Below, in pieces: positions 1 to 10,800 of a DNA stretch of 64,000 bases (its first letter is position 1; every line of letters starts with the position of its first letter). Location: NCBI GenBank assembly GCA_028277985.1, contig JANQFG010000069.1, forward strand, positions 62,001-126,000, read 5' to 3'. The stretch is from a bacterium (GTDB taxonomy: Bacteria > Desulfobacterota > DSWW01). The notes beneath the pieces are model-generated. The model was not told the DNA's origin. It worked only from the letters and a program-made list of their open reading frames with translations, and searched no databases. The translations under genes and the position numbers were made by a program.

Positions 1-951
1 GTGAGACGGCGCCATCAGCAGCCCAGTGCCCTCCGGGGCCAGGGCGCTCGTAGCGTCCTTTACCGCGGTGCGGACCTCTTCCGCCTTGCCCAGGCTCATG
101 GCCGACTGGGTCGATACGCCGCCGTAGTAGGCCAGGTTGTTTCCGAATGTCTTTCGCAGCCAGGCATGATCCGTGACCTCGGGCTGGACCGGGTTGAACA
201 CGGTCAAGCCTATCTCGACCAGGTCGGGCATGATCTCGGCAATGTCACCGTCCGAGTGCATCATGACCGGCAGACCGGCCTCGCGAAAGGGAGCGAACAT
301 GCGGGCCAGCCGGGGTTTGATCATCTGACGCCAGAGTCTTGGGGAAAAGAGCATATTCTTTTGGGCCCCGTAGTCATCGCCGAAATACCCCCCGTCCACT
401 CCGAGCTCGAGGAAACGCCGGATCAGAACCAGCTGGATCTCCACGATCCGGTCGAGCAGGGCCTCTACGAAGTCCGGATCCGTGACGAAATCCATGTTGA
501 GTGCTTCGAATCCCCTGAGCGACCAGGCTCGCTCGTACAAACAGAACCCGAAGTTGGGTGTTATGAAATGCCTGCCAGCGTCCGCCTCGATCGTGCGAGC
601 CGCGTTCGTGAGCAGATCCGGGTCCAGTGGGTCAGGCCAGGCCAGGCGGTCGAGCTCCTTGGTTGCGGCCAAGGGAGCGTCGGCCGGCCAGTAGCCTTCG
701 ATCTGCGTGTCCCAGCCCACGCCCCACCAGTCGTACTTCGCCTTGCCGTCCTTACTAAAATAGGGTGCATGGTTCAGATCGACCCGGACCATGTGGTTGC
801 CCAGCCGATCCTGCAGACCCTCGGGCGATACACCGAAGTGATTGCAGAGAATCTCGCCCATTTCGGCCGTGTAGTTGATCTGGGTGGGGATGCGATCGAC
901 AGGCTCGTGGGTGAGCGCCCGTTGCAGGCGGTCTTTGCGAGTCATGGACAT
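1..951 (-). CDS. Uroporphyrinogen-decarboxylase-superfamily protein, 3' end cut by window edge
   Basis: The minus strand is open from an ATG at 951 (a second ATG lies at 945) to the left edge, giving 317 residues without a stop, so the C-terminus is missing. The N-terminus reads MSMTRKDRLQRALTHEPVDR, the usual opening of URO-D-like methyltransferase/decarboxylase proteins. The barrel motif around residue 232 is MHSDGDI. It has His and Asp where corrinoid methyltransferases of the MtbA/MtaA type have His-x-Cys zinc ligands, so classical zinc-dependent methyl transfer is not supported. The gene is divergent from the GH78 rhamnosidase, with 195 bp between the starts. Four more URO-D-superfamily genes lie in this window, all next to sugar genes. 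The family is secure; the reaction is unknown. Confidence 0.88.
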   Translation of the reverse strand, partial: MSMTRKDRLQRALTHEPVDRIPTQINYTAEMGEILCNHFGVSPEGLQDRLGNHMVRVDLNHAPYFSKDGKAKYDWWGVGWDTQIEGYWPADAPLAATKELDRLAWPDPLDPDLLTNAARTIEADAGRHFITPNFGFCLYERAWSLRGFEALNMDFVTDPDFVEALLDRIVEIQLVLIRRFLELGVDGGYFGDDYGAQKNMLFSPRLWRQMIKPRLARMFAPFREAGLPVMMHSDGDIAEIMPDLVEIGLTVFNPVQPEVTDHAWLRKTFGNNLAYYGGVSTQSAMSLGKAEEVRTAVKDATSALAPEGTGLLMAPSH

Positions 952-1089
952 AGGAGGAGGAACCCCCGAAAGATGGATAATGGCGCATCAGGTTATCATG
1001 GACCGAGGAAGTTGAGAAGTACCCATTCGGTCCGAGGGCGGTTGAATGGAAGTGTGGATGAGGGAATGCTGGGCAGGGTTTTGCGAATG

Positions 1090-1098
1090 TGGTATAAG
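1090..1098 (+). promoter_or_regulatory. Possible extended -10 promoter element for the rhamnosidase gene
   Basis: TGGTATAAG resembles an extended -10 box (TGnTATAAT) 48 bp upstream of the GH78 start, with no convincing -35 box. A 7-bp inverted repeat (GGACCGA at 1000-1006, TCGGTCC at 1027-1033) lies between the divergent genes and could be an operator. The TTAACA-N4-TGTTAA site found elsewhere in the window is absent here. Confidence 0.25.
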
Positions 1099-1146
1099 CA
1101 CCCGCTAGACAACCGGTAAGCAGCGAGGTGTGAACCAGGGGGGCAA

Positions 1147-3924
1147 ATGATGATGGAAGCTTTCGGCCTTCGGGTCGAGTACAAGAAGAACCCGATCGGG
1201 ATCGATGTCGCCCTGCCTCGCTTCTGCTGGAAGATCCGCTCGGACAGAAGAGAGACCATGCAGACGGGGTACCGAGTACAGGTATCGCCGGCCCGGGATG
1301 GTTTCGAGAATGTGGTCTGGGATTCGGGCCTGCAGGAATCGGATCAGTCGATCCACATCGTGTATGAGGGTTCCGAACTCGGTTCGAGGCAGCGCTACGA
1401 GTGGCGGGTCAAGGTCTGGGACAATCACGGTCGGGAATCGGACTGGAGCGGGCCCGCCTGGTTCGAGATGGGATTGCTCGCCCCGGCCGACTGGAAAGCG
1501 GAGATGGTTCGGCCGGATCTCGAGGAGGATCCCGAGCGGAGTAATCCGTGCCCCATGTTGAGGAAGGAATTCGAGCTGACCGGCGAGATCGAGTCAGCGC
1601 GACTCTACATTGCGGCCCGTGGGCTGTACGAGGCCTGGATCAACGGGCGGCGCGTGGGCGAGGACCTCTTCACGCCCGGGTGGACGACATATGAGAAGTG
1701 CCTTCAATACCAGACCTATGACGTGACGGATCCGTTGTCGTCCGGAACGAATGCGATCGGGGTCCTGCTTTCGGATGGATGGTTCAGGGGGCATCTCTCT
1801 CCCATGAACCTGAGAAACATGTACGGTGAGAAGCTCGGACTGCTTGCTCAACTGGAGGTTCGATACAAGGACGGGACCGGACAGACACTTGTCAGCGACA
1901 ACGCCTGGCGTGCGGACACCGGGCCGATACGGGAAGCCGATTTCTTCAACGGTGAAGTGTATGACGCGAGAATGGAGAGACCGGGGTGGAACCATCCCGG
2001 TTTCGACGACTCGGGCTGGCATGGCGTCATCCCTGTCGATTTCGATCTGAAGACCCTCGCCGCACCGGTCGGCGTACCGGTGAGAAAGATGGAAGAGATC
2101 CGACCGGGGGCCATCCTTGAGACGCCTGCGGGCGAGACGGTGGTGGACTTCGGACAGAACCTGTCCGGATGGGCCCGACTTACCGCAGCAGGGCCGCCGG
2201 GAACCGCCATCACGATGAGATACGGCGAGGTGCTCGACCGGGAGGGGAACTTCTACAACAAGAACCTCAGGCATGCAAAATCCCGGGATGTCTTTCTCCT
2301 CAAGGGGGAAGAAGAGGAGACGTATGAGCCACGCTTCACCTTCCATGGTTTCCGGTACGTGAAGGTCGAGAACTACCCGGGCCGACTGGAGCCGGAGCAC
2401 ATCACTGCAGTCGCTGTCTATTCGGACTGTGAGATCACTGCCGATTTCGACTCATCCAACCCACTCCTCAACCGTCTCTTTTCGAACATCGTCTGGTCTC
2501 AGAAGGGAAACTTCGTCGACCTGCCGACCGATTGCCCGCAGCGCGACGAGAGAATGGGTTGGACAGGGGATATCCTGGTGTATGGCCCCACGGCTTGTCA
2601 CGTCATGATGAGCGGTGCCTTCCTGACCCGCTGGCTCCGCGATCTGAAGAACGACCAGAGGGAAGACGGACTCGTTCCCTTTATCGTGCCGGATCCGTTT
2701 TCCGACCTGAAGGTGATGAGAAGGAAACTCATCCGGCGCATGAGAGAAGAGAAGCTGTCCCTGGTCACCTTCGTGGACCTGAGCTTTGCTTTTCATTTCG
2801 TTAGGGAAGCCGCCGGGTGGATCGATGCGGCAATCTTCGCACCCTGGACGCTCTATCTCTACTACGGTGACACACGAATACTGGAAACGCACTATGAGAG
2901 CATGAAGGCGCTCTTTTCGTTCCGTGAACATCGGGCAAAGCACTTGGGAAGCCTGCTGTACGTGAATCCCCTGAAGTGGTTCCAACCGAAGACTTGGAAG
3001 CATATCACCCGGTTCCTGACCACGAGCTGGCATTTCGGGGACTGGCTGGCTCCCGGGGATGGAATGAACCGGTCGATCGTGAAGTCAAAGCTCTATTTGC
3101 CCACCGTCTTCTTCGCTTTCGATGCACTGCTCCTCTCGCGGATCGCGGAAATACTCGGAAAGGGTGACGATGCCGCCCTCTACAGAAGACGATACGAGGA
3201 GATCAAGGAGGCGTATCAGCATTTCCGGGTGAAGAAGAGTGGGAGACTCTGGCCTGATCGTCAGACTCATTATGTGCTCGCCCTTCTTGCAGGTCTGATG
3301 CCCGAGGAGGCTCGAGGAGATGCGGTGGAGAACCTGGTAAGGCTGGTCCGTGGGGCTGAGAATCGCATCGATACCGGTTTTCTGGGTACGCCCTTTCTCT
3401 GTCACATCCTGGCTGAAAACGGGCACCCCGACGTTGCCTATGACCTGTTGCTGCAGACCGAGGCCCCATCATGGCTGTATCAGGTGACGAAAGGCGCGAC
3501 CACGATATGGGAGCATTGGGACGCGATCCGCGAAGACGGCTCGTTCCACTCGGAGCGAATGCTTTCCTTCAATCACTATGCCTACGGGGCGATCGGGCTG
3601 TTCCTGCTGGAGAAGATTGCCGGAGTGGGCGTGGACGAGAAGAAGCCCGGATACAAGCACGTTCTGATCCGTCCCATGCCCGGTGGCGACTTGAAGAACG
3701 CGCGGGCTTCCTATGACTCGATCCACGGCCGGATTCTGTCGGAGTGGGAGATTTCGAGCCGTTCTTTCGTCCTGCGAGTAGAGATTCCTGCGAACGTGAG
3801 AGCGACGGTTGTCTTTCCCGGGTCGTATGCGAGGGAGGTCACCGAGAATGGGACTGTCGTGCCCTTGCGGGATGGAGCAACCGAGGTCGGGTCGGGCAGC
3901 TATGTGTTTGAGTGCAAGGCGTGA
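1147..3924 (+). CDS. GH78 alpha-L-rhamnosidase, cytosolic
   Basis: This 925-residue protein is predicted to release terminal alpha-L-rhamnose from glycosides or oligosaccharides by an inverting mechanism. It opens with a fibronectin-like domain (about residues 1-110) and the Bac_rhamnosid_N region (about 140-310). The (alpha/alpha)6 catalytic barrel follows (about 430-790), then a C-terminal beta-sandwich. The family motif DCPQRDERMGWTGD is at residues 462-475, with Glu468 the expected general acid. WEHW at 788-791 supplies Glu789, the likely general base. There is no signal peptide, so it should act on imported substrate. The start is the first of two consecutive ATGs behind a G-rich ribosome-binding site. 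The barrel has Lys/Arg-rich inserts (about 515-545 and 600-630) that I do not recognise as usual for the family. Confidence 0.95.
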   Translation: MMMEAFGLRVEYKKNPIGIDVALPRFCWKIRSDRRETMQTGYRVQVSPARDGFENVVWDSGLQESDQSIHIVYEGSELGSRQRYEWRVKVWDNHGRESDWSGPAWFEMGLLAPADWKAEMVRPDLEEDPERSNPCPMLRKEFELTGEIESARLYIAARGLYEAWINGRRVGEDLFTPGWTTYEKCLQYQTYDVTDPLSSGTNAIGVLLSDGWFRGHLSPMNLRNMYGEKLGLLAQLEVRYKDGTGQTLVSDNAWRADTGPIREADFFNGEVYDARMERPGWNHPGFDDSGWHGVIPVDFDLKTLAAPVGVPVRKMEEIRPGAILETPAGETVVDFGQNLSGWARLTAAGPPGTAITMRYGEVLDREGNFYNKNLRHAKSRDVFLLKGEEEETYEPRFTFHGFRYVKVENYPGRLEPEHITAVAVYSDCEITADFDSSNPLLNRLFSNIVWSQKGNFVDLPTDCPQRDERMGWTGDILVYGPTACHVMMSGAFLTRWLRDLKNDQREDGLVPFIVPDPFSDLKVMRRKLIRRMREEKLSLVTFVDLSFAFHFVREAAGWIDAAIFAPWTLYLYYGDTRILETHYESMKALFSFREHRAKHLGSLLYVNPLKWFQPKTWKHITRFLTTSWHFGDWLAPGDGMNRSIVKSKLYLPTVFFAFDALLLSRIAEILGKGDDAALYRRRYEEIKEAYQHFRVKKSGRLWPDRQTHYVLALLAGLMPEEARGDAVENLVRLVRGAENRIDTGFLGTPFLCHILAENGHPDVAYDLLLQTEAPSWLYQVTKGATTIWEHWDAIREDGSFHSERMLSFNHYAYGAIGLFLLEKIAGVGVDEKKPGYKHVLIRPMPGGDLKNARASYDSIHGRILSEWEISSRSFVLRVEIPANVRATVVFPGSYAREVTENGTVVPLRDGATEVGSGSYVFECKA

Positions 3925-3987
3925 CAGAGGGCGCGTGAGTCGAGATGTCTATGCTCGAGGCGGCTTCTTCCGGTTGGCCCGGAAAAG

Positions 3988-4031
3988 AAAAGGCCGGAGC
4001 GCCGATTCCGAGAACCGGCATCCCGGCCTTT
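3988..4031. terminator. Bidirectional terminator-like hairpin
   Basis: The arms AAAGGCCGG and CCGGCCTTT flank a loop of about 25 nt between the convergent GH78 and secreted-protein genes. A-rich and T-rich flanks give a U-tract on either strand. Confidence 0.6.
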
Positions 4032-4067
4032 CAGGTGGTTCCAATCATTCGGGTGCTCGGACACGGA

Positions 4068-5048
4068 TCAGGGGCACGTACCGCCACAGTCGCTGGCATC
4101 ACCCGCCGTGTAGGCAACGGTCACGAATTTCGTTTCGGCGTTCTTCAGGCAAACCGTCTTCGAATCGGCCGGAATGGTCGTCTCCCCGCAGAGGATCTGG
4201 AGATACTCTCCGCCCTTCGCTGAGGCCTGCGCCAGCATGGTGAGGAGCTGGGCTTGCGTGTACCCGCACTGAGACGACGGGCTCGTGTCATCCACATCGA
4301 TGACATCGCCCACGTAGTTGATGTTCTGGATCGTGGTCCCCTTCAGGAAGCATCCACCGACATAGACGTCCACGTCGAGGGAGCCGGAAATCTGTCCCAC
4401 CGCACAGGGAGAGCCGACGTAGGGCGCATTGTCCGGGTTGAGCTGGATGCACGCGCCTCCTGAATTCGTGTCGCTGGAGGCGACCTTGTAACGGGTGGTC
4501 GCGAAATTGTTCGTGGTGTAGACCTGGCACGTATCCATGTTCGGTGCAGGCCCGAGGGTAGGATGAATCCCGAAGTAGGAAAAGGCATCCATACCGGTTG
4601 GGTCCTGTGCGCATTCCAGGCACTGGGTGAGGGGTCCGCCCGGGCAGCAGTCACCGGCGCCCGCGCAGGAACCGGAGGAGCAGTCGGCGTCCGAGGTGCA
4701 CAGCCCCCCCTCGGAACAGATACAAGGGGCGCCTGCAGCGGCCCCGCCGCCCAAGTCCAGGCATGAATGGGTGAGGGAATCGTCATACTCGAGGGCCGAG
4801 AAGCTGTAGGACCCCTCGGACGGAGTCGCGCCTGTCTCGCAGTTCTGGTCCGCAGAGAAGTTGCAGTTGTCAGGCCCGGTGCTTCCGGGGAGAACCAGGA
4901 AGGTGCCGGGAGAGACTTCCTGCGGTTCGGCGCCCGCAATGCTTGAATCCATCAGGAGTGTCCACTCGAGCTCAACGGCGCTCGCGGTTCCGATTCCGAA
5001 GATGATCATGCCGGCCACACAGAATAGGCCTATGAGTTCTCTTCTCAT
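4068..5048 (-). CDS. Secreted Cys-rich protein of unknown function
   Basis: This 326-residue protein has a clear signal peptide (MRRELIGLFCVAGMIIFGIG, ending TASA). The start at 5048 follows the ribosome-binding site AGGGGGG; an upstream in-frame ATG at 5132 lacks one. The mature part has a Cys-rich low-complexity segment (GLCTSDADCSSGSC, about residues 115-150), a repeat style common in secreted proteins of deltaproteobacterial-type genomes, followed by an acidic beta-rich C-terminal half. I recognise no catalytic motif. A promoter overlapping one of the shared 16-bp operators lies about 240 bp upstream on the same strand, which would place it in the glycan regulon. Confidence 0.75.
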   Translation of the reverse strand: MRRELIGLFCVAGMIIFGIGTASAVELEWTLLMDSSIAGAEPQEVSPGTFLVLPGSTGPDNCNFSADQNCETGATPSEGSYSFSALEYDDSLTHSCLDLGGGAAAGAPCICSEGGLCTSDADCSSGSCAGAGDCCPGGPLTQCLECAQDPTGMDAFSYFGIHPTLGPAPNMDTCQVYTTNNFATTRYKVASSDTNSGGACIQLNPDNAPYVGSPCAVGQISGSLDVDVYVGGCFLKGTTIQNINYVGDVIDVDDTSPSSQCGYTQAQLLTMLAQASAKGGEYLQILCGETTIPADSKTVCLKNAETKFVTVAYTAGDASDCGGTCP

Positions 5049-5286
5049 TCGTACTTCCCCCCTTTTGAGGTTGCTCTTTTTGAGTTTCGTGACATAGACG
5101 TTGGGTGGACCATCGGATTCGGGAGCTATCACCTCCTTTCCGTCACTGCGTGCTCAGATGCTTCTGTCAACGGGTCGAGCCGGTCGGATGGAGATCGACT
5201 CGAATGGGGGCGCGGAATGGGAGACGCAATCGTTCTCCCAGAACAAACGACTTGTCTTACAGAAAAGCAATGCTCTATTTCTATTA

Positions 5287-5315
5287 AACGTAACATACGT
5301 GTTAAATAGATGCAA
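5287..5315 (-). promoter_or_regulatory. Promoter with embedded 16-bp operator (site A)
   Basis: On the minus strand TTGCAT (5310-5315) is followed after 17 bp by TACGTT (5287-5292). The near-palindrome GTAACATACGTGTTAA occupies 5290-5305, covering the spacer and part of the -10 box. The geometry is identical to the promoters at 33981-34016, 41750-41778 and 41821-41849. It points toward the secreted protein gene, with a leader of about 230 nt. The rest of 5049-5544 has no gene I can support. Confidence 0.65.
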
Positions 5316-5431
5316 GAAGAATCCGGGAGGAAATTCGGGAAGGGGGATGCGTGGATAACGGGCTGATGTATGCCAGAATAGCTCTTTTGTCGATCCAATA
5401 TCCGGTCGATCCGTGCCCTGCGGGGAAAGAT

Positions 5432-5468
5432 GTAACACCAATGTAAGTATGATCGTTTACGTGTTACG
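5432..5468 (+). promoter_or_regulatory. Degenerate operator-like sites upstream of the GH3 lipoprotein gene
   Basis: GTAACA-CCAA-TGTAAG at 5432-5447 matches most of both arms of the shared operator. TTTACGTGTTAC at 5457-5468 matches one half well. Both lie 75-115 bp upstream of the GH3 start, so this gene may be a weaker member of the regulon. No good promoter hexamers accompany them. Confidence 0.3.
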
Positions 5469-5544
5469 TTTTTCCTTGATTCATGTCGGTGGCTGGGGTA
5501 ACGTTCCAGCGAAATTCTCTGAAGGCACCCGTGTAGAAGGAGGG

Positions 5545-7719
5545 ATGGCTATCTTTGACGCGTCTTGCCGTGCGAAGGCCCTCGGAAGGGATTTTAACCG
5601 GGTTCTCATCCTGATCCTTGCGGCCGCATTGCTGTCAATGCTCCTTTGGGGTTGTTCGAGCGATGACACCGGGCCGGAGTCCGAGTCGCCTGCCTGCGAT
5701 TCGGTCGGGTTCTGCGGATGTAGCGCCGAGGCCGTCGAGATTCTCATCTCGGATCTTCTCGCCGAAATGACCCTTTCGGAAAAGATCGAGCAGATGCACG
5801 GCATCGGCTTCGTGCCCGTGGACGGCCTGTGGCATACCGGGGAGAACGAGCGGCTCGGGATTCCGGGGTTTCGGATGGTGGATGGTCCGAGGGGCGTGGG
5901 CATCCTTGCGGGTACAGCAACCGCCTTCCCTGTGGGGATGGCCAGGGGTGCGACCTGGGATCGGGAACTGGAGAAACGGATCGGTGAGGCCATGGGAAAG
6001 GAGGTGCGCGGAAAAGGCGGCAGTGTCCTGCTCGCGCCCACGATCAATATTCTCAGTCACCCTCGCTGGGGACGTGCACAGGAGACATACGGAGAAGACC
6101 CACACCACCTTGGCAAGATGGGGGTATCGTTCATCCAGGGTGTGCAACAACATGTCATCGCCAGCGCAAAACACTTTGCCCTGAACAACATCGAGAACAC
6201 ACGGTATTGGGTAAACGTTGTCGCGGACGAGAGGACCTTGCGGGAGATCTATCTGCCCCATTTCCGGATGGCTGTGCAGGAGGGACACGTCGGGTCCGTG
6301 ATGTCGGCGTACAACAAGGTGGACGGGCACTACTGTTCCGGGAACTCGGAGCTGCTGGGGCGGATCCTGAAGGACGATTGGGGGTTCGAGGGGTTCGTTG
6401 AGTCGGACTGGTTTGTGGGTACCTGGAGTACCGTGGGTTCGGCATTGGCCGGTCTGGATATCGAGATGCCAGCACCGGTCTTCTACGGGAACCGCCTTGC
6501 CGGCGCAGTGGGAACGGGGGAGGTGCCTGTCGAAACGATCGATGGAGCCGTGCGAAGGATTCTGCGCGTGAAGTACTGCTTCGACCTGGACACCGATCCA
6601 CCCGAGCCGAACCCGGAAGAGGTCGCCACGGAGGAGCACGCGGCGCTTGCCCTCGAGGCGGCTCGAAAGGCGATCGTCCTGTTGAAGAACGATGGGATTC
6701 TGCCCCTGGATCGGGAAGCGATCGATTCCGTGGTTGTGGTTGGAGAACTTGCAGACACGCCGAACCACGGGGATCAAGGAAGCAGCAGAGTGGCCCCGCC
6801 TTACGTGGTTACGCCCCTTCAGGGCATTCTGGACAGGGCAGGGGAGGCGGCTGTCGAATACGTGGTGGGAAATCCTCTTTCCGAGGAGGATCGGACACGC
6901 ATAGCGACGGCAGATGCAGCCGTTGTCGTCGTAGGGTTGACGGCAGAAGAGGAGGGGGAGGGAATCCTTCCAGGCAGAGGGGATCGGGTGTCCTTGAGGC
7001 TGCCGGCGGCGCACGAAGAGCTTATCGCATCCGTGGCAGGCCTCAACGAACGGACCATCGTCGTGCTCGAGGGAGGCAGCGCAATCGTCCTCGAGAACTG
7101 GCTTCCCCTCGTGGAGGCTATCCTCATGGCCTGGTACCCGGGTCAGGAAGGAGGCAACGCGGTGGCGGACATTCTGTTCGGTGAAGTCAATCCTTCCGGA
7201 AGACTGCCCAGCACGTGGCCGCGAGCCGAATCGGATCTGCCCCCTTTCATCAACGATCGAGCCGAGGTGGAGTACGGGTATTACCATGGGTATCTTCACG
7301 TGGACCGCGAGGGCATCGAGCCGCGCTATCCCTTCGGATACGGTTTGAGCTATACAACCTTCGAGTACTCGAATCTGATGTTGTCCGACCGGTCCATGTC
7401 CCCTGACGCCACGCTGGGAGTGACCGCAGAGGTCCGCAACACGGGCGCCGTCGCCGGAGAGGAAGTGGTGCAACTCTACGTGAGCTGTGAAGATTCCCGG
7501 GTGGATCGGCCGCTGAGGACCCTCGAGGGGTTCGAAAGAATCCACTTGAGGCCGGACGAGACAGTAAGGGTTCACTTCGATCTTGCAGCGGAGAATCTCG
7601 CGTACTACGACACAGGGGCTGGTGAGTGGGAGGTGGAGCCTATCGGGTACAGGGTACATGTGGGTGCCTCTTCCAGGAATTTGCCTCTAGCTGCAACATT
7701 CGCAGTCCGGCCCGACTAG
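5545..7719 (+). CDS. GH3 beta-glucosidase-type lipoprotein
   Basis: This is a retaining GH3 glycosidase of 724 residues. The leader is lipoprotein-like: a hydrophobic stretch (about residues 19-35) ends in LLWGC with Cys37, and Ser at +2 suggests outer-membrane retention. The family order is visible: (beta/alpha)8 domain with AKHFALNN, catalytic nucleophile Asp288 in FVESDW, then the alpha/beta sandwich domain, then a fibronectin-III-like C-terminus. The ATG at 5545 follows AAGGAGGG with almost no spacing, so the exact start is uncertain; the frame stays open upstream to 5413. It is the only glycosidase here with an export signal, suggesting that it trims substrate outside the cytoplasm. A second, cytosolic GH3 lies at 50319. 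Confidence 0.92.
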   Translation: MAIFDASCRAKALGRDFNRVLILILAAALLSMLLWGCSSDDTGPESESPACDSVGFCGCSAEAVEILISDLLAEMTLSEKIEQMHGIGFVPVDGLWHTGENERLGIPGFRMVDGPRGVGILAGTATAFPVGMARGATWDRELEKRIGEAMGKEVRGKGGSVLLAPTINILSHPRWGRAQETYGEDPHHLGKMGVSFIQGVQQHVIASAKHFALNNIENTRYWVNVVADERTLREIYLPHFRMAVQEGHVGSVMSAYNKVDGHYCSGNSELLGRILKDDWGFEGFVESDWFVGTWSTVGSALAGLDIEMPAPVFYGNRLAGAVGTGEVPVETIDGAVRRILRVKYCFDLDTDPPEPNPEEVATEEHAALALEAARKAIVLLKNDGILPLDREAIDSVVVVGELADTPNHGDQGSSRVAPPYVVTPLQGILDRAGEAAVEYVVGNPLSEEDRTRIATADAAVVVVGLTAEEEGEGILPGRGDRVSLRLPAAHEELIASVAGLNERTIVVLEGGSAIVLENWLPLVEAILMAWYPGQEGGNAVADILFGEVNPSGRLPSTWPRAESDLPPFINDRAEVEYGYYHGYLHVDREGIEPRYPFGYGLSYTTFEYSNLMLSDRSMSPDATLGVTAEVRNTGAVAGEEVVQLYVSCEDSRVDRPLRTLEGFERIHLRPDETVRVHFDLAAENLAYYDTGAGEWEVEPIGYRVHVGASSRNLPLAATFAVRPD

Positions 7720-7844
7720 ATCCTATTACGGATTGAGAACCCTTGGGCGTTTCCGCTAGAATCAACAGAGGCCGCCCTAAGAAAGGGCCGCGATTCCTCG
7801 CAGGGCCTTTCCGTGATGTTTCAATCCAGATACTCGGAGGAAGC

Positions 7845-10800
7845 ATGAGGAGGGCAATCCCTCGAGCCGGATTTCCGCTGAAGACCGTTCCGAAAAAGAG
7901 CGCACGATGGTGGTTCCGGTTCTGGGTCGTCTTCCTCCTCTCGTTTCTCGTCTGCTGTGGGGGGGACGAGGATCCCACGGCTGGGTCTGGGGGAGGCGGA
8001 AAGGGGCTCAAGATTCTGCCGGAAGCGATCTGGCGGGCAGGTCCTGTCCGCACGGACGAAATGGGCAACCCACTCGACTGGCTGGTGCCGAACGGCCAGA
8101 GAATCACTCCCTTCGCCGTGCAAGGGGCCCGACTTGTTCGAATCGATTACGCGCTCCCCCTGGGGCTTGCGCTGCACCCGGATGGGAAGCACATCTTTCT
8201 GTCCACCTCCGGAGGGGGGAAGCAGGCGCTCCTGGTGGTAGACGTGGACTCCGGAGAGATCCTGCACAGTCTCGAAGCGGACGGCTACTTTCTGGGACTC
8301 GCGTTTCGACCGCCCACGGGTCGTCAAGTCTTCGTCTCGGGCGGAGGCCGGGACCTGATCGAAGCCTACGAGTTCGACAGCGAGACAGGCGTGCTGGTCG
8401 CGGATCCGGCCCGGTCGCTCGACTTGCCCGTCTTTGACTTCGCTGCAGGGATCTCCATCACACCTGACGGCAGCACCCTGCTGGCCGTCTCCCAGGTCCG
8501 GGGGAGGCTCAGCCTGTTCGATCTCGAGGACTCAAGGCCTCTGGCAAACCTCTCCACCGACCCGAATCCCTATGGGGTCGTGATTCGCCCGGACGGACAG
8601 GAGGCCTACCTGTCCTGCGAGGGATCGGGAACCATCCAGATCGTCGACATCTCCGACAGAACTCATCCATTCATCAAGAAGACCGTCGACGTGCAGAAGA
8701 ACCCGGAAGCCCTGCTGGTGAACCATGCCGGCACCCGGCTCTATGTGACCAATGCGGACGAGGATTCGGTCAGCGTTCTTGATGTCGGCTCCGAAGATCC
8801 TCGGGTGCTCCATACACTCGATCTTCGAGGGACACCGGGTCGGGAGTACGGATCCAGCCCGAATGCACTCGCCTTTTCGGCGGAAAGCGAGAGGTTGTAC
8901 GTAGCACAGGCAGGCCTGAACAGGATCGCGGTGATCGATCTCATGACCGGGGCACATCTGGGTGACCTGCCCACGGCCTGGTATCCCACCGGGCTGGCTC
9001 TAAAGGTCGAGGAAGGGGAGGGCGGATGGGTCGAAGAAACCCTCTATGTGGCGAATGGGAAGGGGATCGGAATGCCCTGGCTGGGGAAGATGGGCCATGC
9101 CCCTGGAGCCATTTCGATTCTTCCCGTGCCTTCGGACGATGCGCTGGCAGGTCTCAGTGAGCTCGTGGCGGAAAACAACGCCTTTCCCGGAAGGCTCTTC
9201 GAGATCGACGAAAACCGGTGGGACAATCCCATCCCTGCGCGAAGGGGAGGGGAGACCCCGATCAAGTACGTGTTTCTGGTCGTACGCGAGAACAAGACAT
9301 ACGACTATCTGCTCGGGGCCTATCAGCCACCCGAGGGCACGGCGGAAGGCGACCCGGAACTGGTCATGGATGAGCACGATCGCCTCCTTCCGAACCTCTA
9401 CCGGCTCGCAGAGCGGTTCGCGATCTGTGACAACTACTACTCGAATGCAGAGGCGAGCAACCAGGGTCACACGATCCTGACCGCCTCAACCGTGAATACG
9501 TACCTGGACAAGGTCGTGTTTGCAGATGGCAGGCTGTTGCCGATCGAGCTGGAGATGGTCTTGAGCCCCGTTGCCTGGCCCAAGAAGGATTTCATTTTCC
9601 AGAACGCCCTCCGGAACGGTGTCCCCTTCCGCGATTACGGGGAAGCCGTCGGTGCCGGCAGGGATCTCCTGTTGTTCAACAGCGAATACGTTCACCAGGG
9701 GATCTTTGACCCGCCCTTCTACAACATGAACTCGAAGGACGTGGAGAAGATGGCAGAGCGGATCCTGGAGTGGCAATCCGAGCGGTTTGCAGGGCCGGAC
9801 CGGTTTCCAAGGCTGATATTCATGCTTCTGCCGAACGACCACACCTATGGGGACGATGCGTTCATGCCGACCTACGAGTCCATGGTTTCGGACAATGACG
9901 AGGCGACCGGCATCTTTGTCGAATGGCTGACCCAGAGCCCGTACTGGAGTGAATCGGTCGCCTTTATCACAGAGGACGACCCGCAGCAGGGCTACGACCA
10001 CATCGACCCCCACCGGACACTCATGCTCGTGGTCTCGCCCTACGCCCGTCGGGGATACGTGTCGCACGTGAAATACAGCGAAGCGAACCTGTATGCCACC
10101 ATGGAATACATCCTGGGTCTGCCGCCCATGACGATCTTCGACGAGGTAGCTCAGCCCATGTACGACCTGTTCTCCTCGAGCACGGATCCGGAGTCATTCC
10201 GACATACCGAACGCATGTGGCCGGAAGAGTTCAATCTGGTGGGGACCCTGGGTGCGCGCCTCTGCTCCGACATGTACTTTGCCGAGCCGGATCAGGCGGA
10301 AGGTCTGCTCGAGTCGCATATGGCGACCGTGGCCGAGAGGAAACGGGCGAAGAAATTCAAGAACCGACTGCGGGAACGGGGCGTCCGTGCATGGGAAGCC
10401 CTGGAGAGAGGCATTTTCCAGGATGGAGGCGGATCCGAGGGCGCTTCACAGCAGATGGGACCTGCGGATGTGCTCAGGGCCATGGTGGAATGCGCCGAGG
10501 AGGGAGATCTGGAGGGCTTCTCCGGAATGCTCGATGCAAACCATAACGAACTGCTGGAAGTGTATCACCACCGAAGACGAACCCTCACGGCCACCAATGT
10601 GTCCCAGGATCCTGTCCGTGAAATCTATGGCCAGTTCCAGGACCTCCGCCCCCGGCCCCTATCCGTCAGCATCGAGCAGGACCGGGCCGACCTGGAAGTC
10701 ATGTACGAGAACGGGATCTCTGCACGGTTCCGGTTTCGCAAGGAACCGGAGGGATGGAAGTTCGACCTTTCCCATCATCTGGCACCGGCGACAAGGATCC

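Noticed and set aside
1..1119. Plus-strand open frame of 372 codons at the left edge
   Set aside because: It is the complement of the truncated URO-D gene, and its translation has no recognisable family pattern.
5635..7659. Minus-strand open frame of 674 codons
   Set aside because: It lies entirely antisense to the GH3 gene, which has all catalytic motifs. High GC makes such antisense frames common; similar ones over zwf, DUF1329, GH13 and the Fe-S operon were rejected for the same reason.
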